A stretch of 64,000 bases of DNA, taken from the NCBI RefSeq assembly GCF_018143015.1, contig NC_054751.1, positions 16,105,292 to 16,169,291 of the forward strand, read 5' to 3'. The notes under the pieces were generated by a model, which had not been told where the DNA came from, searched no databases, and saw only the letters and a list, made by a program, of their open reading frames with translations. This document shows, piece after piece, positions 11,240-23,565 of the stretch (position 1 is the first letter of the stretch; each line of letters begins with the position of its first letter). Origin of the DNA: Lytechinus variegatus (Eukaryota > Echinodermata > Echinoidea > Temnopleuroida > Toxopneustidae). A program made the translations under genes and the position numbers.

Positions 11240-13698
11240 TCCTCCTTCAAGATATGTGTCTGATAATTCAGATACCTCAGATGAAGAACTGCAAGGACCC
11301 CCACTTCCAAAGAAGCTACCCACAGTGCCCAGATTCCCTGATCTGAGTCCAGGACCCAGCAGGGTAATGTCAGAAACGGACATCTGTTTAACATCCCAGC
11401 CAATACGTCCAACTCCTCCATCACAGCCTGTTCCTTCTACCCCAACCTCTCGCCCAGTTCGTGCTACCCTGTCTTCTCACCACCCAGTACGTACCCCGCC
11501 ATCTCAACCTCCAATACGTACTACCTCACAACTCCGCTCTCCCCAGAACACAGCCCCATCATCTTCATCGACATTGACAATGCAGGGTATGTATCAGAAA
11601 ATTACTGTCGAGTCTCTTTCTTTTTTCAGGAAAAGAAAACTACTGCCTCAGTAGATAAAATATTTGTATTGTGTTTTCGTTATGAAAGGAAAAGGGTATA
11701 TCAATAAATTTAATATTTCCAAAGATCTTGTCATGACTTGCCACTAATTCAAAATCTTCATATCCTCTACAGTCAAATTTATCCAATCCATTACATATAC
11801 ATCATAAATATTTCCCTTAATAGGCTTTCTTGTATACTATCTGTTATGCAAATTTTGAAACTTCTGCAATTACTTAAAGTCTTTACAATTAGTTGAATAT
11901 ATTCTGTTGATTCATTTGAACCCCCCAAAGTATTCATCATTTTTTTATTTCTTCATGCTTTATATACAATACATGTATTTGTATTAAGTTGCTGATACTT
12001 CTTATTAAGTATCACTGTAGTTATGTTTTATATTGTTTTTTATGTAAAAGTTCTGTACAATTCAGTTCATGTTGCGAACAGTCTTGATATAAAATACCAT
12101 TATTTAAAAAAAGATACTAAATTGAAACAAAAGTGTTTGGATTGCTCATTTTATATACCCAATAGATCTAATTTGTCTATATTCTGGTTTAGTTAAAATA
12201 GTTTTATTTAACCAAAAATATCTCATTGACCTGGAAAAATGACCATGTAATTTTTATTTTCTTTTATCATATCTTTCATACTGAATAATATCATATGAAA
12301 TTAAAATGTAGTTCCTATTAAGTTTGTTCTCATAATTGATTTCAGATCAAAACACTGTCTCCATCATCATAAAGCTGTTGGTGGAATTGAAGCAGCTGGT
12401 CCGCCACCAGACGCTTATTCTCCAGAGGGTGGAAAGTGCTATGGGGACAGGGAACCCTCCTCAAGAAGAGGAGATCGAAAAGTTTGGTTTCCCATTAAAC
12501 AGTCTAGATGAATTACATGAATTGGAGGGGGGGGGGCTGAAGACCCCTGACAACAGACAAAAGTTGGTAAGAATGTTAATTTATTGTTTATAAATTAATT
12601 CAGCTTAGGTATTGTATTAACTTTGCCTGAAATACCGAATACACTGTAGCCTACAGTTTGTCCTTGGTAGGTGTACTTTTCAAATTTGACCAAGGTTCTT
12701 CCCTTTTGATGAATGAAATATCATTATCACTCCAATAGCCTAACTTTAATTTGTTACAAATTCCCTGTGTTTTATATGAAAAATGCACTGACTCAATGAT
12801 ACAGATAAGGCACATGTACATGGTGGCACTTACACATTTTTTTCTGCCCCCTTTTGTGTACAGGCACGGTTCCTTGGCACTCTGGGTGGCCGGGGCAAGC
12901 CACCAAGAGACGGTGCACAGGATTTGCAAGAAGATTTTTACAGACAACTTTGCATCGGACCTTAACTGGAAAGGGAGAGGGAGCAAACAGGGATAGCGTC
13001 CTTTATGATATCCAATGTGATTTGCAGTAAGTAGCTTTAATATGTTGAGAAATTTTGATTGTTTGAATAAATTAGAACAGAGCTAGTTATATGAGACTTT
13101 CAGATTGCTTCTTTGAAAATACAAATGTCAAATGTCTTTTACTATTAACACAGTTAAATTTAGCAAATTTTATATTTTAAAGTAGCATGTGAAAGGTAAT
13201 GTACTATCATATATATTATTTACTTTTATTCTTCAGAAGCTGCAAGGAAATGCTGGCGAGATGCTTCAGATTCTGCCACCGAAGGCTTTGTAAAGAACTG
13301 GCTGAAGTACGCTAAGGACCGCTCAGGTGGAAGGAAGAAGAGGGCAGAGCAAGGTATATTTTTTTTGGGGGAGGGTGTGTTCTATGTAAGTGGTTGTCAT
13401 TGCTATAAATGATTAAATATGTGTAAAAGCATAAAAGATGTTTGCTCTTCCCTATTGTGTAATGCAATTTATACAAATTTGTGAGAGTCTTGAATTCATT
13501 TGGATATTAGCCATGGAAGTATGAGTTCAATTAAGATGGCTTCACTAATTAAGTTAGGTATTGTCATATTTCAGCATTAACAGAAGATGAACATAAAATA
13601 ACAATTCATTTACATGTATACTTTTTTATCATTTCCTTTGTTTTCCAGTTGCTGCAGACCATGTGCACCAGCCAGGTAACACATCTGACAGTGATTGA
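11240..13698 (+). CDS. DUF4806-domain protein, C-terminal five exons (frame disturbed in the third)
   Basis: Exons 11240-11586, 12346-12566, 12864-13026, 13237-13353 and 13649-13698 have GT-AG borders and their phases agree at every junction. The first encodes a Ser/Pro-rich linker (SDNSDTSDEE, repeated PxRxTPPSQP). The second holds a short helix (IIIKLLVELKQLVRHQTLIL) and starts the domain (FPLNSLDELHELE). The third gives RFLGTLGG, then VHRICKKIFTD and LNWKGRG in a shifted frame, then IASFMISNVIC back in frame. The fourth gives AARKCWRDASD and WLKYAKDR; the fifth ends with NTSDSD and a stop. The WKGRG and WL-A-DR motifs are those of the DUF4806 family; its function is unknown. The N-terminal exons are not identified. 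Two single-G changes in the third exon make this either a pseudogene or an assembly artefact. Confidence 0.72.
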
Positions 13699-13699
13699 T

Positions 13700-14490
13700 T
13701 TGGAAGGCTTCGAGGACAGGCTCAATCTGAATTTAAATCGCCGTAAAATAACAAATATTGGTGAAGGTTTGTGGAAAATCTATAATAGATTCAGAGTGTT
13801 ATTAGAATGTCAATGTTTGATTGTGACGTCATATACAAGTTGCTCCAAATTATAGGAAATATAAAATGCATAAATTTCAATTTTGGAATGGTCAATGAAA
13901 GCATGTTTTTTGTAAGTCTTTCTTGGATTTTCCTCAAACCTTCACCAATATTATTTTTTCTGCACTTTTTGTAATATTTTTTTGTCAAGTTAAAGTTTCT
14001 TGTTAAAGTGTGTTTCTGTAAAAAAAAATAGATAGGAATGTCTTCTGTAAGTGTACACTTCTGCAGAACCTCATACTGAAAAAATGTAGGTATTCAAGGT
14101 CCTTTTTAATCATATTTGCAAACCATATCTTTCCAAGATTTTGGATCTGAAGTTGTAAATTTTTCTTCACCTGCTTTCTGCTATATACAGTAGGTCTATA
14201 GCCCCCCCCCCCCCCTTTGCATGCATGTTATTCAGACTTTTTTTCTTGATAGAGTGATGGAGTTTTCAATTGCATTGCCTGATTTCTCAACTTCTGCTGA
14301 TTGGAAGTGAATATGTTGCAAATATGTGTTCCTTAATAATCATTCGGGATTTTAAAAAATCTTGTTTACTATGTAAATATACTTGTTTTTAAATGCTAAG
14401 CGTGCGGCTATAAGACAGACTAGGGTCCACTGTCGATTTCAAAATATACCATGGATGGATCACACAACCTTCGGCTTGTTAGGCACGATC
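13700..14490. other. No gene seen
   Basis: AT-rich sequence with a poly-C run at about 14201-14214. AAATAACAAATATTGGTGAAGG near 13745 recurs inverted near 13945, giving a weak inverted repeat. Confidence 0.5.
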
Positions 14491-14492
14491 AT

Positions 14493-14728
14493 CATTCATT
14501 CGGTCTCCTACAGTACCATGTGCAAGGGTACAAACACACGCTACTGTACTGCTGTGTGAACTAAGAGCTCTGCTGCTGTGGTTTTGACACTGGTCTGTAA
14601 TCAAGAGGTCACAAGTTCAAAACCTGCTCTGTCTGCCTGAAATTCATCCACAGCAGCTGAGCTCTTATTTCACACAGCAGTAGTGTGTGTTTATACCCTT
14701 GTGGTATTGTTGGAGACAAAAATGAATA
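14493..14728. repeat. Hairpin element with a tRNA-like core
   Basis: The arms 14493-14579 and 14652-14728 are inverted copies: ATTCATTCGGTCTCC pairs with GGAGACAAAAATGAAT, and CTACTGTACTGCTGTGTGAA with TTTCACACAGCAGTAGTGTG. The loop (about 14580-14650) contains GGTCACAAGTTCAAAACC, which resembles a pol III B box (the T-arm of a tRNA) on the plus strand. This could be a SINE copied into a foldback arrangement or a tRNA-derived MITE. Confidence 0.55.
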
Positions 14729-15108
14729 GTTTTTCTTATTTTTCTTGTTAGCATTTCTGTGTATTTTGTATAAAAAGTACAAGTTTTTGCAATTTCTGCT
14801 GCATGGGTTTAGTTGTGGTCACATTCCCGAAGATAAGATATTTGATCTTGCTTAGATTACTCATTAAAAAATATGTTGACATGGAAAGATACAGTAGGTA
14901 TAAGAACGGAAATCACCATGACATCAAAAATCTTTTTATAACTAAATTTGACAAAATACAATATCTCTCCATCTCATTAAGAAGATTGCACTTTAAAAGC
15001 TAGTATTTTTTGTAGCTACTTTGGGTCTCTTGTATTTTATAAAGAACATGTTAATTCCTTTTCTATGACCATTCACTTACATTCGCATTTTACTTATGCA
15101 CTTACCTT

Positions 15109-15177
15109 TAAAGTGGAAGTTCACCCCAACTATTTACGGTAAAAATGGCAGAAAAATATAGATATCGGTTAAGGGTT
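15109..15177 (+). repeat. Possible half of a TTAA-type MITE
   Basis: TTTAAAGTGGAAGTTCACCC resembles a MITE arm; no matching opposite arm was found next to it, perhaps because the LINE fragment lies immediately to the right. Confidence 0.3.
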
Positions 15178-16335
15178 TAGATAGATAGATAGATAAATGG
15201 TTTTATTAATACAAAATCACATATAAAATACATACAGGCATAGTAGTCTTTAAAACTAAATTACACCATGAATTTACAATAAAAGTGTACATTGCATATT
15301 ACTTAAAGGAATATTGATTATCAAAAGAATTATTTAAAAAAAATATATATTCACAAGGACACACTCATTAAACAGTCATATACCCAGGCATGCGCTCACA
15401 CTCACCCCGCATCCAGAAACATACACACACACTATACAAACAAAAGTGGATACTCAAATTTACCTATAATGGATAAAACAAAATTATCAGTACGGATATT
15501 AAACAGATGGGGGCACGGCATTGCTGGAATAAGATTCGGAATATCAAATTTAAAGCGTATGATGAAACAGAAGTATAATTAACAAATTTATGAAGGAAGG
15601 GTAGGGAGACATAAAATTAAAGTCTTCCGATTTGAAGTGTATGTATCTGTGTCTTTGAATAATTATCAGATATAATAGAGATAATATAAACAGTTGAAAC
15701 AAAAACAAAAGATAAATCAAGTACATGTCATATCTAAATACATTATTCCGGAATACATATCTAAAATAAACATCACAAATTAAAAGACATATATGGACCC
15801 TATCATCCTGTACATAGGTATTTATTCCGAGTTCAACAGTTTTGTCATGAATGGCACTGGGCTATTTTTGAATCGATCAGTGCGACACCTAGGTTCTTTA
15901 AAGCGTTTCGATTGTCTAAGAGTTCTTGTCGGATTGTTTCTCACAAACCAATCATCGCAGATGTTCAACTTGATTGTAGACTTGGCAAAAGAGAGACAGA
16001 GAGACTTCCTCCTTGACTGCAGAGCAGAGATACCCGCCAATTCAAGGGCCGTGTTGTAGGACGATCCTGGAAATATCAGCCGAAGGGCACGCTTCTGGAT
16101 CCTTTCGATAGACTCAGATTGGATCACTGTCAAACTAGAATGCCAAACTGGACACGCATATTCAAGAATGGGTCGGACAAATCCAATGTACACGGTCACG
16201 GTCCACGGTCACGGTCACAATCTAAACTCCTTCAGTCTCCGCAACATGTAAAGGCGAGAAGATGCTCTTGAGATCATCATACGAACATGGATTCCCCACT
16301 TTAGGTCACTCTGGATGGTAACTCCGAGTAGAGTC
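15178..16335 (-). mobile_element. LINE (CR1/L2-like) 3' fragment, end of reverse transcriptase plus 3' UTR
   Basis: On the minus strand 16335-15822 encodes the end of ORF2: LLGVTIQSDLKW, SRLYMLRRLKEF, then YIGFVRPILEYACPVWHSSL and SIERIQKRALRLIFPG, the RT thumb region typical of CR1/L2/Jockey elements. A short CACGGTCACGGTCC duplication near 16195-16215 breaks the frame between the two blocks. The 3' UTR runs to about 15200 and ends in an (ATCT)n tail on the minus strand (TAGA repeats at 15178-15196), as expected for LINEs with microsatellite-like 3' ends. The copy is 5'-truncated. Confidence 0.85.
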
Positions 16336-16514
16336 TAATCAATCAAAGATTGGTAAAGTTAAAAGTGGTTTCTATTTGTGACGTATGCAAGTACCTTTCC
16401 CATGTATAACAGTTTTTTATTGTACTTTCAGTATATTATTAGACTACATGTACTTCCATTTTAAAGTTTACATTGTATATTACACTTCATTTTGTAATGG
16501 ACATCTACTTGCAA

Positions 16515-16880
16515 TCAAAGGCTGGTTGGACGTTGGGCCAACGTCATGATTACGTCGTGACAAATGGTTGGTTAAATGTTGGGCTAACGTTGGCCCAACG
16601 TCAATATAACTTAATTCTGAGAGGTTGGTTAAACGTTGGGCCAACGTCATAATTACGTCATAACAAATGGCTGGTTAGACGGTGGTCCAACGTCCATTTG
16701 ACCATTGCAGAATGGTTGGGCCAACGTTGGGCTAACGTTGGCCCAACGTTGGATCTACGTAAGATATACGACGTTGTGCCAACGTTGGCTCGACGGCAAG
16801 AATAACGTTGGGCAAACGTAGTAACCATGACATTGGGCCAACGTAAGTGCTCACGTTGTGCCAACGTTGCATAGCTATCT
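16515..16880. repeat. Palindrome-rich minisatellite (ACGTTGGGCCAACGT)
   Basis: ACGTTGGGCCAACGT and shortened forms recur about ten times, joined by TCATAATTACGTC- or GGTTGGTTAA-type linkers. It sits just beyond the 3' end of the Tnp2-like transposase, where CACTA-type elements often have subterminal repeats, but no matching array was seen on the other side. Confidence 0.65.
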
Positions 16881-17464
16881 GGGAACTGAAATAATAAAAA
16901 CATGAAATATGAAATTTCTAACTTTTCACTGAAAACAGTTACAGATCAAGAATAAAATGTACAAAATCCTAAACAACCAAGTACATGTATAAAATGAAAA
17001 GTCAACAGTTATTCTTTTCACACCAAATATCTACATGCAATCTTTCTTGTGATTGAAAGGAAATGCAACATAACCCCTTTTGAAAGGAAGAAGTACAACT
17101 TTGTTTATTATTGCTGTGGCTGGTTTAAGGTACAACCTAGGGCCAAGATTTTCAACATGGACTATACCAATCTTTATAGATTCTAAAGGATACTGAAAGA
17201 AAGAAGACGAGGATGTATAATTCTTGTACACAACTCATGGCTGTGCACCAATCATTATGAATTTGGACCTGGCAAATTTCATCATCTATTAAAACAACTG
17301 AATCGGCAGGTCTCTTCAAAGAAACAGTGAATTCTTCAAACACAATAGTTTTGAACTGAGAGCACTCTTGTACTTGCTCTATAATAGGAGGTAAGGGACC
17401 ACAGGTGTGTTCATATTTACATGTAATACCTTCCTTAATTTGTTGTGAACAAATCTTTGGATCA

Positions 17465-17470
17465 GTATCC
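17465..17470. repeat. Target-site duplication GTATCC, left copy
   Basis: Repeated at 18932-18937; could be 7 bp (AGTATCC) if the shared A is counted. Confidence 0.8.
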
Positions 17471-18931
17471 TATGGAAGCTTAAAAGTGCCACCGAGATGT
17501 TGAGATAATTATCTCGGGAAGTCGACATCTTGATAGCAAAGGATAAGATGACGAGATCCCAGATCTCATCATGTCGACATCTTTAAGAAGAGATGATGAG
17601 ATGACAGGATCCCGGATCTCATCATGTTGACATCTTGTAGAAGAGATGATGAGATGATAAGATCCCGGATCTCATCATGTCAACATCTTTTGGAACAGAT
17701 GATGAGATGACAAGATCTCGGATCTCATCATGTTGACATCTTTTGGAAGAGATGTTGAGATGACAAGATCCCGGATCTCATCATGTCAACATCTTTTGGA
17801 AGAGATGATGAGATGACAAGATCCCGGATCTCATCATGTCAACATCTTTTAGAAGAGATGTTGAGATGACAAGATCCCGGATCTCATCATGTCAACATCT
17901 TTTGGAAGAGATGATGAGATGACAAGATCCCGGATCTCATCATGTTGACATCTTTTCGAAGAGATGTTGAGATGACAAGATCCCGGATCTCATCATGTCA
18001 ACATCTTTTAGAAGAGATGATGAGATGACAAGATCTCGGATCTCATCATGTTGACATCTTTTAGAAGAGATGTTGAGATGACAAGATCCCGGGATCTCGT
18101 CATGTCGTCATCTTTTAGTAGAGATGATGAGATGACAAGATATCGGATCTCGTCATGTCGACATCTTTTAGAAGAAATGGTCAGATGACAAGATCTTCGA
18201 TCCATGATCATGTCATCTAATCATCTCTTCTACAAGATGTCGACATGACGAGATCCGAGATCTTGTCATCTCATCATCTCTACTAAAAGATGACGACATG
18301 ACGAGATCCCGGGATCTTGTCATCTCAACATCTTTTCTTAAAGATGTAGACATGACGAGATCCAAGATCTTGTCATCTCATCATCTCTTCTAAAAGATGT
18401 TGACATGATGAGTTCCGGGATCTTGTCATCTCATCATCTCTTCTTAAAGATGTAGACATGACGAGATCCAAGATCTTGTCATCTCATCATCTCTTCTAAA
18501 AGATGTTGACATGATGAGATCCGGGATCTTGTCATCTCATCATCTCTTCTAAAAGATGTTGACATGATGAGATCCGGGATCTTGTCATCTCATCATCTCT
18601 TCTAAAAGATGTTGACATGATGAGATCCGGGATCTTGTCATCTCATCATCTCTTCTAAAAGATGTTGACATGATGAGATACGGGATCTTGTCATCTCATC
18701 ATCTCTTCTACAAGATGTTGACATGATGAGATCCGGGATCTTGTCATCTCATCATCTCTTCTACAAGATGTCAACATGATGAGATCTGGGATCTTGTCAT
18801 CTCATCATCTCTTCTACAAGATGTCAACATGATGAGATCCGGGATCTTGTCATCTCGTCATCTCTTCTACAAGATGTCAACATGATGAGATAATTATCTC
18901 AACATCTCGGTGGCACTTTTAAGCTTCCATA
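17471..18931. mobile_element. 1461-bp palindromic foldback element with inverted 60-bp tandem arrays
   Basis: A 45-bp perfect terminal inverted repeat begins TATGGAAGCTTAAAAGTGCC at the left and ends with its exact complement at the right. Between them, about 11 units of roughly 60 bp (core AGATCCCGGATCTCATCATG, then TCAACATCTTTTGGAAGAGA) fill the left arm, and the same units inverted fill the right arm. The arms meet near 18195-18210 with almost no spacer. There is no coding capacity. GTATCC flanks both sides, and the element lies inside the Tnp2-like coding sequence. Foldback elements of the P superfamily (Galileo type) have comparable arms and 7-bp duplications, but that affiliation is only a suggestion. 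Confidence 0.88.
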
Positions 18932-18937
18932 GTATCC
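18932..18937. repeat. Target-site duplication GTATCC, right copy
   Basis: Identical to 17465-17470. Confidence 0.8.
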
Positions 18938-20765
18938 ACCCTCGTTTTTTCTGAAATCCTTCTGATTATTTGTTTAAGTGGTTGATTTGGTTTGCGCAAC
19001 ATGCGTTTCAGCACTTGCAAATAGTTCTCAAAGGGAAAGCCAGAAAAATTGTCAACTGGTCCAAATTGCCTAACATCATCAGCTAAATGTGTGACAGCAT
19101 GTATATTATAAATTAACTTCTCCTTCCCAAACATATCTCCAAAGTTTCTTGAAAACACAATTAGCAATTCCTCAGCATATGTCGCATATTTTAATGACAA
19201 AGATGGACTGCTCAGAATTGTCATGCTGACATGCAACAGGGAGAAATTTCCATACATCTCATCACGCAAAATGCCTTTCAAGGAAACCATACCTGTATAG
19301 AACAAAAATGTTCTAAAGTCTGTTGCCTTCCATCTATCAATCTCAGCAAGAGATCTCCCTTTTCGTGAAAATTCACTTGGTATGAAACTTTTAAACTGAG
19401 CAAGCTTCTGGAAATAGCATTGACATTTCCCCATCCAATTCGTGTCTGTAGAGGCCCACGCATCCAGACTAGAATCAATTTCCTGACAATACCTAAACAT
19501 ACATTATGCAAATAATCTATTGGAAATTGACTGACCATTCCTACATGTAGTTGGGTCAATACACTTGTATCATGATGGTGTTCTTTGTTCTCTTGGATGA
19601 GAAAACTATCATCGGTTCTCTTTTCTTGCCCACTCTCTGGGAATGTTACACGACGCTCGATATACAAACCCCTTTGTGTACACTTATCACAGCCATAATA
19701 GCCACCGTGACCCTTGGTACACTTAATGAAAGCACGGGCAGGTGTATCACAAACAAAATTTGAAATTGAAACTTTAATGTGTTCATCTTCATTAAAACTA
19801 ACACCACTGACTTCAATTTCCTTCATTTCCCGAACAAAGCAGCTCATAAGGTCTTGTTTTGTCCAAGAAAAAGTCCTATGATAAATGGCTCTGATATTAC
19901 TTTGTAAGATGGCTGATGAATTCTGCCAAGTATTGGCCAAAACTGAGCTGGGGTACTTTTTGATATAGGCAAGCCGTCAACAAAATCTTGTAGCAAAACA
20001 CATTCTGCACCATGCTTTATCAAATGTGGACTCTTTGTAAACTGTAATTTCAAACAGTTGGCAATGCCAAAGTGACAGTACTTCCCACCCGCAATCTCTT
20101 TAACTTCAAAATCCTGACGCGTGCCCAAAAGGGTTCTAGCATCCTTTGGCACACCAGGCATATTTCCATGTAAAATCTTTAAAAGCCCAGACAAATGAAC
20201 CAAGGGGATATTGGAATTTACAGCCCAATCTCTTAACTGATTTCGAATTTGCCTACTAGAGTTCTCCATCCCGTCATCATCATTATCAGAATTAATTATC
20301 ATCACTACTCAATTGGTAGTTATCACAATCCACAATGTCTATCAACTCAAGAACCGAGGTATCATCCCATTCAGCAATAATTTTACTTGATTCAGATGAC
20401 TGACTTCTAGCAGCATGCAAACCAGGACCAACATGTACATGTACATTATCTTCAACATCAGTATCACAGATATCCCCATCACAATCAACATTCAAACTCG
20501 CACTCGCAGCTCCAGGCATGTTATTTTGGAAATCATCAATAGAACCATCGTCATGAATCAATTCACGTGCAGTCTCTGAAATCTCTGCCTTAGCATGAGC
20601 CACCCTGTGAGGAATTACGTTTTTGGGGCTCTATAGGCACTGATTCAGCTTCGGATTCAGATTCATAACGTTCTAGAGAATCATCAATTATTTTTTGTAC
20701 TATTTCTATGGTCCTCTTTCTTGCATTATGGCGCAAAGTTCTATCGCTATACTTATTATTTTTAC

Positions 20766-21978
20766 TTATTTTTACTTTCCATTATTGTGTCTGTACAACA
20801 GCAATACAGTCAAAGGTAAAAAGCAATGCAGAGTAGACAAAGTTTACTGTATGCCTGCATACTATTAGTTTTATGTAAAATTCCTTCAAATGATCTTAGT
20901 CAGGGTCTTGTTAATTAATAATTAGGAGGACAAAAATGGAAAAGAAAGATTAGGTCCACAGCTCTTGAAATTGGAAGTGGAACACATGTGGCACAACATG
21001 TAAACTCATGTACTGTGGGCTTGATTACTTGCTGATACAGATCTAATTATTCAGTTTCTAATTTTAATAAATTTTGATAGACAGCATCAATTTAATGAGG
21101 TAACATTACCATTTCCTGGACCCCTCTCTTATATTAAAGGGTCAGTAAATGCAATGTGAATACTATAGACTCAAGTGTCATCTATACATCATTTCAATGG
21201 GATGATTGAGGTGTTAGATTTTCAAGACAGATGCAATATGCAGAAATTGTATTTTGATCATGCACCAAATTAAATTCAATTGATTTCAGACAAACATGTA
21301 ACTTAGACCATAGGACACTCTATGGAAAATTAACAGTTTAACAAGTTACAGAATACAGGCCTTCATGCATTTACCATGCAGGACTTGACAACCAGAGTTA
21401 CCAGACTTCATTTTGCATAAGTACATGTCTGCCGATCTCCACGAAGGAACTGAAACAAGAAAGAGTGAAGAGGTGTATTAATAGGCTAGAATAGAGACTC
21501 TATCTCTATTTTCTGTCTCAGGCCTAACTCTAACACTAGTAGTAACAGCATTTGATTTAACGTTACAATCAATCAAGATCTAACGACACGTTAGACCTAT
21601 GTTTTATTTTACAAACTCAGAGAAGTCGCAAGAAACATGTAAATAAGTTAACATAGCCTCTGCCTAGCTAAGCTAGGGTCTAACCATTGATTCTTTGAAA
21701 TAATGTAATTGGTGATTTGATTTAGAGTCAACATGAACTATGATGAATTTCCTCACACATAAATAATTCGCTGCAGATTTCAAAACAAAAATGCAACAAA
21801 ATGCGGATGTGATATGTGCGAGGTACCGGGGTCCGGTACGAGCTTGGACCAGGCCGGCCTAAATTAGCGCATTATGTAGCCTAGGTGTATGTAGGCTTGG
21901 CTAGATATAGTCAACTTTATTCAATTTTGTACATCTACATATGTGTAGGCCTATGTTAAACCCCATTAAAATCTAGGT
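20766..21978. other. No gene seen
   Basis: Unremarkable AT-rich sequence upstream of the transposase (minus strand). No convincing promoter or terminal inverted repeat of that element was found. Confidence 0.45.
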
Positions 21979-22218
21979 TTAAGGCATGGACACACCGCCT
22001 GAGCGTTGTTGAAGCGGTCGTGGACGGGGTCGTGGAGCGGAGAGAGAAAAATGATCGCCGCTCGCTCCCGTTCACCATTTTCGATTTCGATTGTTTTTAT
22101 TTTGTTTTCGATTTTTGTTTTTTATTTTTACCCCAATTTTGTGAGCGAAATTCGACCCCCTCTCCCTACCGCTCCACGACCGCTCCAACAACGCTCGGGC
22201 GGTGTGACCAGGCCTTAA
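21979..22218. repeat. TTAA-flanked palindromic MITE (CACACCGCC family)
   Basis: It starts TTAAGGCATGGACACACCGC and ends GGTGTGACCAGGCCTTAA. GAGCGTTGTTGAAGCGGTCG and CCGCTCCAACAACGCTCG are inverted arms. The centre is T-rich. Both ends are TTAA. Confidence 0.82.
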
Positions 22219-23565
22219 GGTCCAAACCTAGGCTAGATCTAAATCCTGGCCTAGGCCCTAGCTAGCCCAATAGTCCTTTATTATAGGCCAGGCTAGTCCA
22301 TAGCCTAGGCTTAGCAAGGACAGGCCTACATGTAAATAGTAGATCTAAACTTTACATTGTAGCTCCAGGAAGGGGGGGGGGATTCTTGCTATGAGTTATT
22401 GCAGATGTATGTACGGTACAATTTGTGAATGATCATAAACTAATTTTGAATCTGAGATACAGGAATTAGGTTGACTTCATGTAAATGCCACACTGCACAA
22501 GGGAATTTTTTTATTGAGAATTTGTACAATTTATCCACTTATTCCATCAGTTCTCTATAGAATAGTCAGATAACTTGTGTAATAATGAATGTTGCTATTC
22601 TTGCTCTTTAATTCATGTTTATCACCGTTTAATGTTGCAGAAGATGAGCACGAAGAAGACACCTGGATGCAACATAACTCATCAACTGACAACATTATTG
22701 TTAATGTGACGAATCTTGGTACCGAGATATGAGTGGACTAGAGGGAACCTGCGACCAAGCACAGCAGAAATTCTTAACAAATATCTACAGCTTTTCGGAA
22801 TGGTAAAATAACTTGATTACTACAATAATGCAGTGGATTCGCATTATGAAAAAAAAACTCATTTTAAATTTAAATGTAGGCCTATTTACGAAGCATTTTT
22901 TGGACGGTTATGAATTTCGAAAAATTATTGTCTTTCTTGCTTGAGAATACAGTGCAAGATTATAGGATCGCTTGTTCTGCCCCGGTGCCAATTCAATTGC
23001 ATCTTAGTTGTCATAATTCTATGATTAGTGGAAAAGTTGTTCTGAAATCCGATTTGAAAGATTAAGTTGGGATGTGTCTTCTTTCCATGAATGTCAATCT
23101 TGGGCCTTGGGGGGATATTAATTTCCCCACCTATCCCCCCCCCCCCCCGATTTAGGTTTTTTTTTCATTCTCTTTTTTGTAATCTGCAACATTTGGCAAA
23201 GTGTATTGGCCAATCAGAACTTGCTATTGAGTATAAGTTGGGATTCACTTTTATTAGCTGTAACGTGGTTCGTGACAATGTGAAGAATCCCCATCGATTG
23301 CGCAGCCATGAAGTTATAGTTACAGTTTGGAAAGCATACCGTAGCTGATCTCAGTCAGGCATTGTCTGCAAATTTGCAATGTACATGTATGCCTGTAGTT
23401 CAATGCATACATGGACAGTTTTGCGAATACTAAGTATTGTTTCTCCAGTGGTTAATCAATATTTGAAGGGATGTGATAAATGGTTAGAAATAGAAATGTC
23501 AATGTCAAAGCTCACTAGACTTTACTTGATTTGTGCACTGTGTGCATGTGACCTAGGGTTTTTGT

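Larger units (their letters stand above)
17031..20765 (-). pseudogene. CACTA/EnSpm (Tnp2-like) transposase, disrupted
   Basis: Minus-strand coding, N to C: KYSDRTLRHNARKRTIEIVQ (about 20745), an acidic region, FWPILGRI and EPFIIGLFLGQNK, FVCDTPARAFIKCTKGHGGY with a CDKC knuckle, FPIDYLHNVCLGIVRKL, FKSFIPSEFSRKGRSLAEID, RWKATDFRTFLFYTG, YAEELLIVFSRNFG, NIHAVTHLADDVRQFG and FPFENYLQVLKRMLRKPNQP. After a 1461-bp insertion it resumes with EEFTVSLKRPADSVVLIDDE, then ENLGPRLYLKPATAIINKVV and AFPFNHKK before the stop at 17031. The block order matches invertebrate Tnp2-like transposases (DDE enzymes of CACTA elements). Frame changes near 20300, 19855, 19390 and 17200 plus the insertion make it non-functional. 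The superfamily call is from memory of motif style. Confidence 0.78.

Noticed and set aside
16515..16880. CRISPR-like repeat array
   Set aside because: Palindromic short repeats with irregular, related spacers in a eukaryotic setting; there are no unique spacers and no associated genes.
22006..22265. Short frames of 70-81 codons
   Set aside because: They lie wholly within the palindromic TTAA MITE at 21979-22218 and its flank.
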